From assembly GCA_022828595.1 (NCBI GenBank), contig JAKGHH010000001.1, positions 209,126,348-209,190,347 of the forward strand: 64,000 nucleotides of DNA, given 5' to 3'. This DNA is from Nelumbo lutea (taxonomy: Eukaryota > Streptophyta > Magnoliopsida > Proteales > Nelumbonaceae). Made by a program: the position numbers and the translations under genes. The notes under the pieces were generated by a model. It was not told the DNA's origin. It searched no databases and was given only the letters and a program-made list of their open reading frames with translations. Shown piece after piece: positions 42,587-54,766 of this stretch (positions are counted from its first letter, which is position 1; the number at the start of each line of letters is the position of its first letter).

Positions 42587-42689
42587 GTTTGAAGGATTTT
42601 CCTGAGCTTATTATTTCATTTGCTCTCTAAGCTTGCACTTGCTTGATTTTTAGTATGAAATTCATATTCAATGATTTTCCTCTCTACAT

Positions 42690-43110
42690 TTTTTATTTGA
42701 TAAACAGGAATTTCATTAGAAAGAGAATAATATATACAATTTTACATAGGCCAAGCCCTCTCCCCACTCATACATATTACAACTTAGCCTAGAAAATTTG
42801 ATCCCTCAAAACCCCTTGCTTGGATAGAGTTTGAACCATTGAGTTAGCTGACTTTGAACTCATTGCACTTTCATCATCACAGACCTTGTCAACCATCTAA
42901 TCCTTTTAATTTTATTTCTATACATCCGGAGAGTTACTTCATAATTCATCAGCCATCCTATTACCACCTTTGAATCCCCTTCTATGACTAATTTCTGTAT
43001 GTTCAGATCTTTTTCTCTTCTTAAACCTTCTATCACTACCATCACTTATGCCTCAAAGAATCACCAACACGAATTGGTCCTGAAAACATCACAACTATGT
43101 TACTTTTCTC
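42690..43110 (-). pseudogene. LINE RNase H fragment (L7)
   Basis: Minus-strand frame: FSGPIRVGDSLR (43090), VVIEGLRREKDLNIQKLVIEG (43040), DSKVVIGWLMN (42970), KRIRWLTRSVMMKVQ (42900). These are RNase H motifs of a plant L1 element with stops on both sides. It ends in a degenerate A-rich 3' tail near 42690. It lies in CNGC intron 2, 100 bp past the donor. Confidence 0.82.
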
Positions 43111-43339
43111 ATCTTTTTGATGAACTGCTGTTAAATTTCATTAATAAAAAAGAATAATTGAGTACTGATATGTATACAAATAGAAAGAGATACACTTTCT
43201 TATCTCTCTCCAAATCCCTCTGCCCCATTTTACAAATATGCCCATAGTAACTGATTTCTTCTCACCCCCTGAATTTGCACTTCTTTTGACCCATTTTTTT
43301 CTTCACTTTTCATTTTTGGGCAGAAATGGAGGAACTGGA

Positions 43340-46075
43340 CAAAAGTTTGTATCATCTCACCTAAGTTTTCTGTGCTTGTGAATGGCCAGGCTGCTGGTTT
43401 CTTCAAGAGTTTCAGAGGCATTCTTCAAGGTGACCTCCTCTTGCCTCTCCTCTTCATTTGTTTGATAGAGATCCTGACCCAATTCATCAAGCTGGTTGGA
43501 GAGGCAGGGCAATGGGAAGGTTTTGCAATGGTTCCAGAAGGGGAAAAAGTGTAGGTTCTTCAATTTTCAGATGGCACTCTCTGCTTCATTAATGCAGATG
43601 CTGTTCAATTAGAAGGGCTCCTGGGTGTGCTTTGTTGGTTTGAAGTTGTGGCTGACTTAAAGGAAAACTGATGTAGCCTGTTGATTTTGCTAGGGAGCAT
43701 GGAAAATGTGGAGGATTTGGCAGTTCTTGTTTGTCATGTGGGTTACCTCCCTACAAAGTTCCTGGGCCTTCCTTTGGGAGCCAAATGCACATCAGCTGTT
43801 GTCTGGGAGCCAGTTCTGGAAAGTGTGGAAAGAAACTCGCCTCCTGGAAGAATACGTATTTATCTCTGGGTGGAAGGACTATTCTTATAAAGAGCACATT
43901 GGCAAATCGTCCAGCCTACTATTTATCCCTGTTCCTAATTCCAGTCAAAGTGGCCTGGAGAATTGAAAAGCTGCAAAGAGATTTCCTCTGGAGCGGTTGG
44001 ACGGAGGAGAAGATCCACCTGGTTAACTGGAACAGAGGGCTGGTTGTTAGAAGAATTGAAGTCTTTAACCAAGCTCTCCTTTTTGGATCACTATTGTATC
44101 TTTGCCCTCTCACAGTTGTTTCCTTTAGTAAGAAATAATGAAAATTTCCTATCTTCTTTAGGGGTATTAGTTTCAAGGTGGGAAATGGTGTCAAGCTGAG
44201 GTTCTTTAAGGACTCCTGGTGCTCTGACCTCCCCTTGGCTGAGACTTTCTCTTGGCTTTTTCTGCTGCCCAAGATCAGGAGATTTATGTTCACTGTTTTG
44301 AAGTTCTGGGGAGGAACGTAATCTGGAATCTGTAGTTCAGATGTGGTTTCCAGGACTGGGAGGTGGAGAGATTGGCTAGGTAGGTTGCTCTTGCTGTTGA
44401 GCGGTGGTGGATCCTAGCTGGGAGGACCAATGGTGGTGGAAGTGGAGTGCAGATGGCATGTTTTCAGTTAAGTCTTTTTCCCTCAAGTTATGTGAAAGTA
44501 GCTTGGGTCGTCTCCCAGAAAAATGAATCTGGAATCCTTACTTCCTGCCAAAGATCAATGCATTGGTTTGGGCTGCAGTGTTGGGCACATGTCTGACCAA
44601 GGATAATTTGGTTAGAAGAGTGTTGCAGCTTCTTGACTTTAGCTGTAATTTATGTGGACAGGTGACAGAGGATGTTGACCACATTTTCATTCACTGTCTG
44701 GTTCTCTTGGATTTGGTGGCATTTTCTTAAGGCTGTGGGAGTGGGTTGATCCATGCCTAGGTCGGTCTAAGGTTTAAAATGTCTATGTCAATGGAAATGT
44801 CGCTTACCAAAATATAGGACATATGTTGGAAATGTCGGAAATGTCGAGGGGAAATATTGTAAAAATTAAAGACATTGTGAAAATATTATGAAATATGTGG
44901 AAATATGCAATGATATTTTGTAAAATGATAAAAGAAGCATTAATACATATTTCTAGACTATTATCTTATTCCCAACCATTATATAAAGCTAAGAAACTAA
45001 GATCAATAACAAATTAGTAAATGACGATTTACTAATTTATTATGCATTTTAATGTTTTTACAAGGTTATCCGATATTTTCCTTTCTTATTTTTAATTCTG
45101 ATCTATTAAAAGTCTAATATATTTATTTCACACTAGTAAATAGAAATACATTTATTCTTATGTTTTAAATATTAAAGTTATAATACATTTTGTTTTATTA
45201 TAAATTTAATAAACTGCTTGTGCTTTTTGTAGTATTAACTATTAAGATTATGATAAATTCTGATTTCTTATAAAACTTAATGAATTTATTACGATTTTTA
45301 ATACTAAATTTATAATAAATTATGATTTAGTATAAAATTTAATGAATTTATTCTCATTTGTTATATTAAATTTAGAATATGATTTATTATAAAATTTAAT
45401 AAACATTTTCTGATTTTAATAAATATTTTAAAAATACTAACTAGTTAATATTTTATTACTTGAAAAATATTTTATGTTTTATATTATAAAGTAATTAATT
45501 TATTCTTTTGTTTTTATTTTTTAATTCTTTTTTATAAATATTTTATTTGAAATATTAAATAGAAATTATTAATGGAATAATTTATATTAATGTACTATAT
45601 TATATTAATATAATATACTAATATATTATATTATTAATGTACATTAGTCTACATCTTGTCGACATAATAGGAAAAACTGTTTTTTTTTGGTTACTAGACC
45701 GATTTGGTTGACATTTCTGAAATATAGGAAATGTCGACCGAAATAATGTAATTTTTATATTTCCATCCATTTTCATGTCGGTGAGCCTTGACATCAACTT
45801 ATGTCGGGCGACATTTGAAACCATGGGTCGGTCAAGGAGGTTTTGTGGTGCTGGAGCCTCCCAGGTATGAGCAGAAGAGGGAAGTGTGTTTGGCTCTCCA
45901 TTCCAGCAGCTGTGATTGGAGCAATGTGGGCAGAAGGAAATAGAAGGCAGTTTATAAATTCAAAATGGAGGTGACAGGGAGAGAAGCCATGCAATGGAAG
46001 AGCCTAAATGATGCAACCACCTATAAGAAGTTGTTTCAACATAATAGGATATTTGGGTTCTTGACTGTGTTGAAC
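43340..46075 (+). pseudogene. LINE relic (L8), RT to zinc-finger region, split by a DNA transposon
   Basis: RT motifs: LVNGQAAGFFKSFRGILQGD (43372; usual GVRQGDPLSP), QFSDGTLCF (43562; FADD is FSDG, active site lost), FLGLPLGAKC (43762), LASWKNTYLSLGGRTILIKS (43835, new frame), FLWSGWTEEKIHLVNW (43985). Zinc-finger region: DFSCNLCGQVTEDVDHIFIHC (44640). It is interrupted at 44768-45825 by a TIR element and then continues. Many frameshifts occur. Confidence 0.82.
44768..45825. mobile_element. MULE/hAT-like non-autonomous TIR element, TSD GGTCGGTC
   Basis: 1058 bp, very AT-rich inside and non-coding. The left end reads TAAGGTTTAAAATGTC and the right end, reverse-complemented, CATGGTTTCAAATGTC (three mismatches). 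It is flanked by GGTCGGTC at 44760-44767 and 45826-45833. Subterminal regions carry many AATGTCG motifs in both orientations. An 8-bp duplication suggests hAT; extended by one degenerate base it would suit a MULE (9 bp). It interrupts LINE L8. A relative is at 37641. Confidence 0.85.
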
Positions 46076-46612
46076 TAAGAGTATGGCATAACTAGGCACC
46101 TTATCCTCACTAGGCATGACATTACACTATCCCAAGCCTAGTCTTTGGTTTACAGTGAAGAGGGTAGGTGTTTGTTGTTCTAGTCATTCACACTAGATTA
46201 TTTAGCTCATGCAAAAGTAAAGCCCAAATCATTGCACCTGGTGCTTGTCAACTGAGCGGGAGAGGAAAAGGAAGTGGGTGTAAGTTTTGCAAGAAGTCAA
46301 AACATATTATTAAACCTATTAGAAACTGCACTGTAATTTGAAACTTGCAAGGTTAAAAAATAATAAGAAGAATAATGTTGCAATTATGTCTACATTGTCC
46401 ACTTTACCATTGATGAAGAATCTTGCTGTAGCCAAGCAGAATTTGACAAGTATAGTAAGTACCTGAGCTAATCGGTGAATATAGTTTGGAATACAGGGTG
46501 TATACCTTTTGGCATAGTATCTTCTTCTTCATTTGCACCTCTAGGTACTCGTGAGTTGTGACTGTCAACATTGCTTTTGTCTCTGGTGTCAGAGCATCCC
46601 TTGGATCATATA

Positions 46613-46863
46613 TGTTGAAACTAAAGAGAGGAGAGGAGACTTGTGTGTTTCGGCAATGAGGGTTCTGAGAAGAGATTTCGAGCTATCTCTATCTCAGCCC
46701 TCTAACACTATTTTATTAGATATTTTTGAGTAATTACAAGGAGGCCCTTAGTTGGGCAGAATTTACAAAGAACTTAAAAAAAATAACTTAACATTGACAG
46801 GATGGACCCAAAATAACAAGAAGAATAAACAACCTATGGACCATTCGGCCCATCTTCTCTACA
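46613..46863 (-). repeat. Copia-4 3' LTR
   Basis: 251 bp, TGTTGAAACT to TCTCTACA on the + strand. It is followed by CTCCCCCTCAAGCT, the complement of the polypurine tract. The coding frame ends just inside it (ECREDGPNGP). Confidence 0.95.
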
Positions 46864-48135
46864 CTCCCCCTCAAGCTGAGCATAGATGTCAATCATGCCA
46901 AGCTTGCTGGTATCATGCTGAAGTTTTGCCTTGGGAATGCCTTTGGTAAGAAAATCTGCCAACTGTCCTTCAGATGTGATGAAAGGAAGACATACTTCAC
47001 CCGAAGAGACCCTTTCCCTAATGAAGTGTCGATCAACTTCAATATGCTTGGTTCTATCATGTTGCACTGGGTTGTGAGCAATATTGATGGCAGCCTGATT
47101 ATCACAGTATTACATCATTGGCTTGTCATATTCAACTCCAAGTTCTTCCATCAAAGATTTTAGCCATAATAATTCAGAAACCCCATGTGCCATGGTCTTG
47201 TATTCTGCTTCAGCAGAAGGCCGAGCAACAACCGATTGTTTCTTGCTTCTCCAAGAAACAACATTACCAGCTACCAAGCTGCAATACCCAGATGTAGATC
47301 TTCTGTCATCAATGTTCCCGGCCCAGTCAGCATCGGTGTAGGCTTCAAGTTTCATATGACCATGCTTGGCAAACTGAATACCCTTTCCTGGGGAGCCCTT
47401 CAAATAACTTAGGATTCTCTCTGCAGCTGCCAAATGAGTGTCTCGAGGAGCATGCATGAATTGGCTAATGCAACTGACTGCATATGCAATATCTGGCCGA
47501 GTCATGCATAGATACAAAAGTTTCCCAAGAAGTCTCTGAAAGATTCCTTTGTCTTCTAACAATGTCCCTTCTGAGGCTGAGAGTTTATGACTCATATCAA
47601 TAGGAGTATCAGCTGGTCTAGCACCCATCTTTCCAGTTTCAGAGAGCAAGTCAAGAACATACTTTCTTTGGGAGATAAGAATCCCATCCTTGGGTCGAGC
47701 CACTTCTATGCCAAGAAAGTATCTCAATTCCCCCAAATCTTTAATCTCAAACTCTGTATGGAGAAAAGATTTTAGATTTTGAATTCCTGAGGCATCATTA
47801 CCCGTCACTACAATATCATCCACATACACAATGAGGTATACTGCCAGGGGTCAACTCCTCTTCACAAAAAGAGTATGATCGGATTGTGTCTGCACATAAC
47901 CAAAGTTAACAAGTGCTGTTCTAAATCTCTCAAACCATGCTCTAGGGGACTGTTTTAATCCATAAAGAGATTTCTTTAGCCTGCATACCTTCCCTTTTAT
48001 ATCAGTTCCATACATCCCTGGAGGAAGAGACATGTAAACCTCCTCATGTAATTTACCATTCAGAAATGCATTCTTCACATCCAATTGATAAAGGGGCCAG
48101 TCAAAGTGAGCAGCTAAAGATAGAAGAACCCTCAC
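46834..48135 (-). pseudogene. Copia-4 pol: RT core and RNase H
   Basis: From the right: [19 protein letters not shown] (48080), [20 protein letters not shown] (47960), a stop near 47848, YVDDIVVTGND (47825, active site intact), FEIKDLGELRYFLGIEVA (47750), MTRPDIAYAVSCISQFM (47500), RNase H YTDADWAGNIDDRRSTSGYC (47345) and SAEAEYKTMAHGVSELLWL (47215). A TAA at about 47108 falls just before YCDNQAAINI. KHIEVDRHFIRERVSSGEVC, ADFLTKGIPKAKL and the end MIDIYAQLEGEC follow. Two stops are the only visible defects here. Confidence 0.92.
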
Positions 48136-48485
48136 ATATGTCGTCTTGGCAACAGGTGCAAAAGTCTCTAAATAATCAATCCCATATGTCTGTGTATAGC
48201 CTTTTGCAACCAGCCTGGACTTGTACCTTTCAATGGTACCATCAACTCTGTATTTGATAGTAAAGAACCACTTGCAACCAACGGGATCCTTCAGTCAAAG
48301 TGAGCAGCTAAAGATAGAAGAACCCTCACAGATGTCGTCTTGGCAACAGGTGCAAAAGTCTCTAAATAATCAATCCCATATGTCTGTGTATAGCCTTTTG
48401 CAACCAGCCTGGACTTGTACCTTTCAATGGTACCATCAACTCTGTATTTGATAGTAAAGAACCACTTGCAACCAACGGGATCCTT
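48098..48485 (-). repeat. 194-bp tandem duplication inside Copia-4 RT
   Basis: Copy 1 (48098-48291) and copy 2 (48292-48485) are almost identical; I saw one difference (CACATATG against CACAGATG). The unit spans [14 protein letters not shown] to [10 protein letters not shown]. Since 194 is not a multiple of three, it shifts the frame, and the upstream pol frame terminates at 48291. Near identity of the copies means the duplication is recent. Confidence 0.95.
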
Positions 48486-50027
48486 CCCTTCAGGCAAATC
48501 CATCACTTCCCATGTGTCATTCTTGTGTAGGGCATCTATTTTAGATTTCATAACATCCCTCCATTCTGGAATCTTAAGAGCTTCTGACACAGACCTGGGA
48601 ATAGGATGAGAAGCAACATAAGAGAGATAGGCAAAATATGAAGGTGAAAGCAAATTGTAAGAAAGGTGCTTGGAAATGCAGTGTGCAGTGCACTTCCGTT
48701 TTCCTTTTCTAACAGCAATGGGAATATCAAGGTCAGGGAAGGATGAATCCAAAGGTGCTGAACCAGTACCTGTTGTCTCTTTTGTGACTGGAAGTGTAGG
48801 AGGCTCATGTGTTGTAGGAGAAACAACCTGCATATTTCTGGATCTTTGCCTTTGATACACCTTGGGATTGAGGATAGGACGAGGAGGTAGGGTACCAGGA
48901 CAAGGAGAATGGAGCGACTGGTCCAACATTGATTCATTTGAGGGAGAGGCAGACACATCAAGGGACTCAACAGGGACAGGAAGAGGAAGAGCAAACATCT
49001 GTGTCAAATTCTCCCCCTGTGGACAATGTCCTTCTGGAGAGGAACCATAAAAAGGGGAAGACTCATCAAAGGTGGCATCCATTGAGACATACCGATTGCC
49101 AGACTTTGGATCAAAACAGCAATAACCCTTCTGTTTGGGGGAATAACCAAGGAAGATACACTTTTGGGCTTTGGGTTCAAATTTATGCCTTTGGACACTT
49201 GGAACATGTACATAACAGGTGCAGCCAAAGACACGAATAGGAATAGGAAAAAGATCTTTGTCCGGATGAAGAAGAGTGAAGGGAGACTTAAAACCCAAAA
49301 CCCTGGATGGCATGCGGTTTATGAGATAGGTAGCAGTAAGTACAACATCACCCCAAAACCTGGTAGGAACATGTGAGGCAAATAGGATACTTCTTGCAAC
49401 CTCAACAATATGCCTGTTTTTCCTCTCAGCAACCCCATTCTGTTCTGAGGTCCTAGCACATGAGCTTTGATGAATAACCCCCATGTCAGAAAGATAGCAG
49501 GATAGTTTTTTCTCAAAGTATTCTTTTGCATTGTCTGATCTGAAGATTTTAATCCTGGTATCAAATTGGGTAACAATTTCATGGAATTGTTTTACAAGTC
49601 TTGGGACTTCATCACGGGATTTCATCAGGAATATCCAAGTGAATCGTGAAAAATCATCAATAAACAGGATAAAATATCTGTAGCCACCCATGGAGGGTAA
49701 GTGGTAAGGCCCCCACACATCAGAATGCACAATATTAAAAGGAACAAAAGATCTTTTATTTCTCAAAGGATACTTGCTTCTACAATGCTTTGACAATTCA
49801 CAAGACTCACAATGAAGACTGGATAGACTAATTCCCTTAAACAATTCAGGGAATAGATGACTCAAAGCCAAAAAAGACAGATGACCAAAACGACAATGAC
49901 ACAACATAATCTGACTAACAGACTCTGAAGAGACAGATCCAAGAGCAACATTCCCAAGATGATCAGTGCATTGTCCCAGAGTATCAAGCAGGTATATTCC
50001 GTTCGCCTCATGGCCACTCCCAATCAC
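48291..50027 (-). pseudogene. Copia-4 pol: pre-integrase, integrase, RT N-terminus
   Basis: A 578-codon frame. [20 protein letters not shown] (49900; usual LWH), [15 protein letters not shown]. Integrase: [19 protein letters not shown] (49720), [14 protein letters not shown] (49545), [17 protein letters not shown] (49445), so D, D and E are kept. [20 protein letters not shown] and [20 protein letters not shown] follow, then [16 protein letters not shown], a linker rich in Pro/Ser, and [22 protein letters not shown] (48510), [20 protein letters not shown]. It ends at the duplication junction. A frameshift separates it from the protease at about 50030. Confidence 0.93.
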
Positions 50028-51426
50028 CTTTTGAGACTCCAGATCCTGAAAAACACAGTGGGACGGAAAAAAAGGTTACACAATAGTTTAGTGACTTGGT
50101 TAAACTGCTCACAGACAACAAATTTGTATTTAGTTTAGGTGCATGAAGGGCAGAAGGGAGGTACAAGGAATCTGTAGCCTTGATGGTTCCCTTACCAGAG
50201 ATAGGGGCAAGTGAACCATCAGCTAAAATGATTTTATCACGTCCAGGAAGTAAGTCATATGAAACAAACAAGGTAGACAGATTGGTCATATGGTCAGAAG
50301 CACTTGAGTCAATAATCCAAGGTATCTTGAGATTACCCGAAGAAGTAGCATGATTAACAGAAGCCCTTATACCTGAATGAGCAAATGCTGAAGTAGTAGA
50401 TTTTCCTGAAGGGTCGGTAGCAGAGGTCACATCACTCAGCTAACTGATCATCTATCCAAACTTTTCATATTCTGCTCTCATGGCTGCCAACTGTGCAGAA
50501 GTAGACATCTCTTCACTATCTGGCTCGGTAGCTACATTTGCACTTCCTGATCTTTTACTATCATATTTTTTTTGAAACCTGTTGGGAACAAGGTTAGGAT
50601 GTAACTTCCAGCACTTGTCTTTGGTGTGCTTCGGCCTCTTGCAGTACTCACATACAACTTCTTTCTTTCCTGTGCCACTAGAAGTTCCAACATTCCCTTT
50701 AGGTTTAATCCCCATATTGGCAAAGTGATCATTAATATCAGCCCCTTGAACCTGTACATCCCTTCTGCTCTCTTCACTACTCACCAATGCATAAGCTTGT
50801 GACAGAGATACACATTCCTTGGAAAGAATCTTCTGTTTTGTGATATCATATTCCGGGTTAAGTCCGGTTAAGAACTCAAATACCCTGTTTCTTTCAACCA
50901 GTTTCCTGTAGGTTTCTGCATCATTGGTGGTGTCCCAGGTTACAGCTTCTATCAAATCTATTTCTTGCCACAAAGACTTCAAAGTTGAGAAGTATACAGA
51001 TAATGGTTTCTCCCCCTGTCTCAGATTCTTCACATCACTTCTCAACTTATAGGCTCTAGCTACATTTAGTTTTTGGGAATAGGTTTCAGCAACACTATCC
51101 CATATTTCCTTTGCTGAATTCTTCCATAGTTAGTGCTGCCTGATCTGTGGCTGCATTGAGTTCACAAGCCACCCAATGACAGTGTAATTTTCTTGCATCC
51201 ACTTCTCGTAGGATGGATCATTTTCTGGGAGAGCCTTCTTACTCCCGGAAATGAACCCCCACTTTCCTCTACTACAAACATGAATCTTTACTGATTGTGA
51301 CCATGCCAGATAATTAGTTCCATCTAGCTTAACTGTGGTCACAGTCAATAAGGAATCACTTGGAGTCCCCTGACCCAATCCATATTCAGCACCACTTTTG
51401 TTTTCAAACTCTGAGGAGTACATCAT
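50008..51426 (-). pseudogene. Copia-4 gag and protease
   Basis: The gag start is at 51424-51426 (MMYSSEFENKSGAEYG): TVTTVKLDGTNYLAWSQSVK, WMQENYTVIGWLVNSMQP, then a stop near 51130. It continues 51045-50452: DVKNLRQGEKPLSVYFSTLK, RKLVERNRVFEFLTGLNPEY, and zinc knuckle CEYCKRPKHTKDKC (CX2CX4HX4C intact, 50655). After a stop (50450), protease PWIIDSSASDHMTNLS (50320): the DSG of aspartic proteases is DSS here, as also in Copia-5. It ends near 50010 where the frame shifts. Confidence 0.92.
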
Positions 51427-52179
51427 GTAAACACTCCAAATATGATTTCAGATGACTTCTACAAGTATGCTGGATAAGAACAAGCAATAACTGAGTTCAG
51501 CCGACCACAAGGAGACAATGCACTGAGTTCAGGCTTCAAGAAGAAATCAGAAACTCCTAGGCACTGTGCACTTAGCCAAAGTACCTTTTCAAGGTTGTAC
51601 ACTCAGCCAAGAAGAGTAAGTACCAATCGGTATTGCTGAATAGGCCTTTTCACAAACACAGTGTGGGCAATAGAGACAACCCCACTGTCAGAGAAGAGAA
51701 AAGACCCCAAAAACTGTTCGTACAACCCTCTAAAAACAGCCGAACAAGAGTAACAATACACAGCCTTGTTACAAGGATGTTTCGGCAGATTTTAACAATC
51801 CAAGAAGAAGAGAAAACAGCCCAGAAATTTCTGGGTTAAACCATATTTAATGGAGTTGAAGGTAGTACAGAACAGCTAGGATTTTCGAACACTTCAATAG
51901 TCCAAACACAGTCTAAGGTAATGCAAAACAGAACCAGAAAACTGAGCACAACTTACAGTTTGAGCTTCAGCAGTCCAAACACAGTCGAGCTTCAAAAAAA
52001 AACAGAACCGAGTTGTTCCCCTTCCCTTTTTTTTCTTCTTCTCTGATTCTTCCTGGTCACCAAACCCCTTCTCCAAGAGATTCTAGTCTTGGGCTTGTCC
52101 AACGACCTCCAAGAATCAGGCAGTACGTGACTAAGCCTCCAGCCCTAGGACGTTCAAGTTCAGATATGCTCTGATACTA

Positions 52180-52420
52180 TGTTGAAACTGAAGAGAGGAG
52201 AGGAGACTTGTGTGTTTCGGCAATGAGGGTTCTGAGAAGAGTTTTCGAACTATCTCCATCTCAGCCCTTTAACACTGTTTTATTAGATATTTTTGAGTAA
52301 TTACAAGGAGGCCCTTAGTTGGGCAGAATTTACAAAGAACTTAAAAAAAATAACTTAACATTGACAGGATGGACCCAAAATAACAAGAAGAATAGGGCCA
52401 TTCGGCCCATCTTCTCTACA
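52180..52420 (-). repeat. Copia-4 5' LTR
   Basis: 241 bp with the same ends as the 3' LTR. It lacks the AAACAACCTATGG segment present in the left copy near 46826. Confidence 0.95.
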
Positions 52421-54150
52421 ATATACTTAGGTGTTTTGATCACATGACTAGTGATTCATTGTTGTTCCATTCATACCAATAATGCTCTTGTAGGGATATG
52501 TATAGATAGATGATGATTCTCTTGCACCCATATTTGGGAAGGGAGGGGAAACATCAGAATATATAGCAATCTGATCCTTGTATTATTGATGTTTCTAAAG
52601 TGAACACCAATTTGATATCTATTAGTAGCTTCACAAAAAATCTATACTATTTAGTGACCTTTTTTTCCTAACTGCTGTGTTTTCTAGGATACGGAGTCAA
52701 AGAGGATGATTGAGAGTGGCCATGAGGTGAATGGGATAAACTTTCTATATGTGCTGCATGGAGGAAGGGCTCAATAGAATCAATGTTTGGTGTTTGGGTT
52801 TGAATCGCTAAGTCTATACTCTATAGACTGAGCAATACTTTGGCATACTCGTTTGGGGCATTTAACTTTTCATTCTTTAGACTTGTCATACTTTGTTTTA
52901 GTCTTTTAAGATCTCTTGTCTTCATTGTGAAAGCTGTCAACTAGCTTGATATTGTAGAAGTTCTTTTGTTCTAAGTAATTTAAGATTTGAATTTCCTTTT
53001 GTAATTGTTTATTTTGATTATGTAGGCTATATCATGTACTTGTTAGTTGTTACTTTGTTACGGGGGGTTGTTATTTCTTGTTATTTGTGTACGGCTTCTC
53101 TCATTTGTCATAGTTCTATTTGATATGTTCTTGGGATGTGATGCACTATTCGACTTGCCATTTTCAGAAAATGATTCTCACCTAGATTGATTATTGTATT
53201 AAAATATTTCATTCAAATAATGCCAGGGAATGCATCAAAGAAAAATGGAGTTGTTGAGAGAAAGAACCACCTGTCTGTATATGCCCTCTTGTATTGCTGA
53301 CCTTAAGACCTCTTCTAAATTGTTATATCCTAATGGTGAGATGTTTTCTGTTCCATTAAAAGTCTTTGTGTATACCTGTTACATTCACATTCTTGGTCCT
53401 TGTAGATCCAAATTTGACCTCAAGGCAATCAAGTTTGTATTCCTGGGACATGTTACAATTCCAAAAGGGGTATTTCTATTTTGATTAGTAACTGGGCATA
53501 AATTTGATTCCATGGACGTTTCTTTTGTTGAGTTCTTACCTTATTTCCCTAGTACTTTTGGTGTGGGTGAGAGAGACACTAGCTTTTATCTTTATCCTGT
53601 TGGTCCTCTTCCTATCCATATTCATTAGATTTTAGGTTGTACTCCTATTCATTCTAGTTCCCACCGTTGTTTACCTGATCCAAATCTTTAGAAGGAGCTT
53701 CAGGTTTATCAAAGGCACAAGAAGGTTGTTCTCACCTTAGAAGCAGAGCCTCTTCCACAACTAATTGCCTTGGGTAGGACAGATGTCATACATCTGGTCC
53801 AGTAGCTTACTGATCTTGACCTTTTGCCTTGAGAAAGGATGAGAAAAATCCATCAACCGCTCATTATATTTCTCATTTTTTATCCTGTCTTTTATAACCA
53901 TCCTATAGATCATTTCTTCTGATTTTATTAAGTTTATCCCCAAGAATTTATGAAAAAGGCTTTATCTAGACTTAGTGGAGCGATGCAATGAGAATTAAGA
54001 TGGATGCATTGTTGAAGAATCAGATATGGGAGGCAGACGGTTTTTCAAAAGCGAAGGAACTTGTAGGCTGCAAATGGGTTTTTAATGGTTAATTACAGGG
54101 AAAATGGTTTATTTAGAGGCATATAAGGCTGGATAGATGGGGATAGATTT

Positions 54151-54380
54151 CTTTATTTGTGCATTTCTTTGTCTATAATTCTTCTGTCTTTGTCCTGCCA
54201 TTATAAATTGCCTAGTTGTGCAGTAGTATGTGTTTTATTTTAGCCAAAGGGAAACTTGGTAGTTATACATATTTATGCTCTCTTAATAAAGTTACACCCT
54301 TCAGAAGTAGTGTTATTCGTTCAAATACGCCTTCTACTATTCTTTGTTCTCATGTTACCATGAGAAACCATAGGTTTACA
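54151..54380 (+). mobile_element. Orphan copia LTR end with primer-site-like sequence
   Basis: AGGTTTACA at 54372-54380 is followed by TGGTATCAAAACAGG at 54381, a mutated form of the TGGTATCAGAGCAGG primer site. Sequence to the left has LTR character but the start is undetermined. No gag follows. Confidence 0.5.
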
Positions 54381-54766
54381 TGGTATCAAAACAGGTGTAT
54401 TGTGGGAGTTAATTGAATAAACTACAGAAATTGACTAGGAGTCAAAAGTTCAAACTTTTTGTATGACTGCTCTATGAACAAGAAGATCTATGCCTTATCT
54501 AGTCATTGCAGTTCAAACCTGTATAGTATCTTGTTTTTGAGCTACTTCCATAATTTAATAAGTAATATTTTGCGAGTCATTATCATCAGTTTTTTTTTTT
54601 TTTTGAGTTTCTTCTAAGGTTATTATGGGGTGATATTGCCCTCTCTTGGGTGTGTTGAAAACCATAAAAATGTGGCATCAGATTTGGTCCTCTCTCCTCT
54701 TTTTTCTTTCCTTTTTTTTGTACATCTGGTGAAGTCCAAACATGAGAACCTAGATTCCTGGAGTTT
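54381..54766. other. No recognisable feature
   Basis: Non-coding sequence with a 17-base T-run near 54588. Nothing was identified. Confidence 0.55.

Larger units (their letters stand above)
46613..52420 (-). mobile_element. Complete Ty1/copia element Copia-4, 5.8 kb, TSD ATATA
   Basis: LTRs 46613-46863 (251 bp) and 52180-52420 (241 bp) start TGTTGAAACT and end TTCTCTACA. They are flanked by a perfect ATATA duplication (46608-46612 and 52421-52425). The minus strand has a primer site ATAGTATCAGAGC (52165-52179 region) and a polypurine tract after 46863. The LTRs are very similar apart from one indel near the right end. The reading frame is broken by several stops and a 194-bp duplication. It interrupts Copia-8 and closely resembles Copia-7. 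Confidence 0.95.
46250..54150 (+). mobile_element. Copia relic Copia-8, split by Copia-4
   Basis: A heavily decayed plus-strand copia whose protease site is cut by Copia-4. Left part 46250-46612: zinc knuckle-like CKFCKKSKHI (46287). Right part 52421-54150: FDHMTSDSLLFHSY just after the junction (usual DSGASDHMTS), NTNLISISSFTKNLYY (52603), MIESGHEVNGI (52708), GMHQRKMELLRERTTCL (53228; decayed NGVVERKN block), CRSKFDLKAIKFVFLGHV (53400) and KELVGCKWVF (54055, RT start). No LTR was confirmed. It is saturated with stops. Confidence 0.75.

Noticed and set aside
41996..42592. CNGC exon 2 ORF with TTG as start
   Set aside because: The bases before ATG 42005 are coding sequence continued from exon 1 across an intron (LDD follows FVR), not an alternative start.
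48066..48609. Plus-strand tandem ORFs with repeated peptides
   Set aside because: They are the antisense of the 194-bp duplication in Copia-4 RT.
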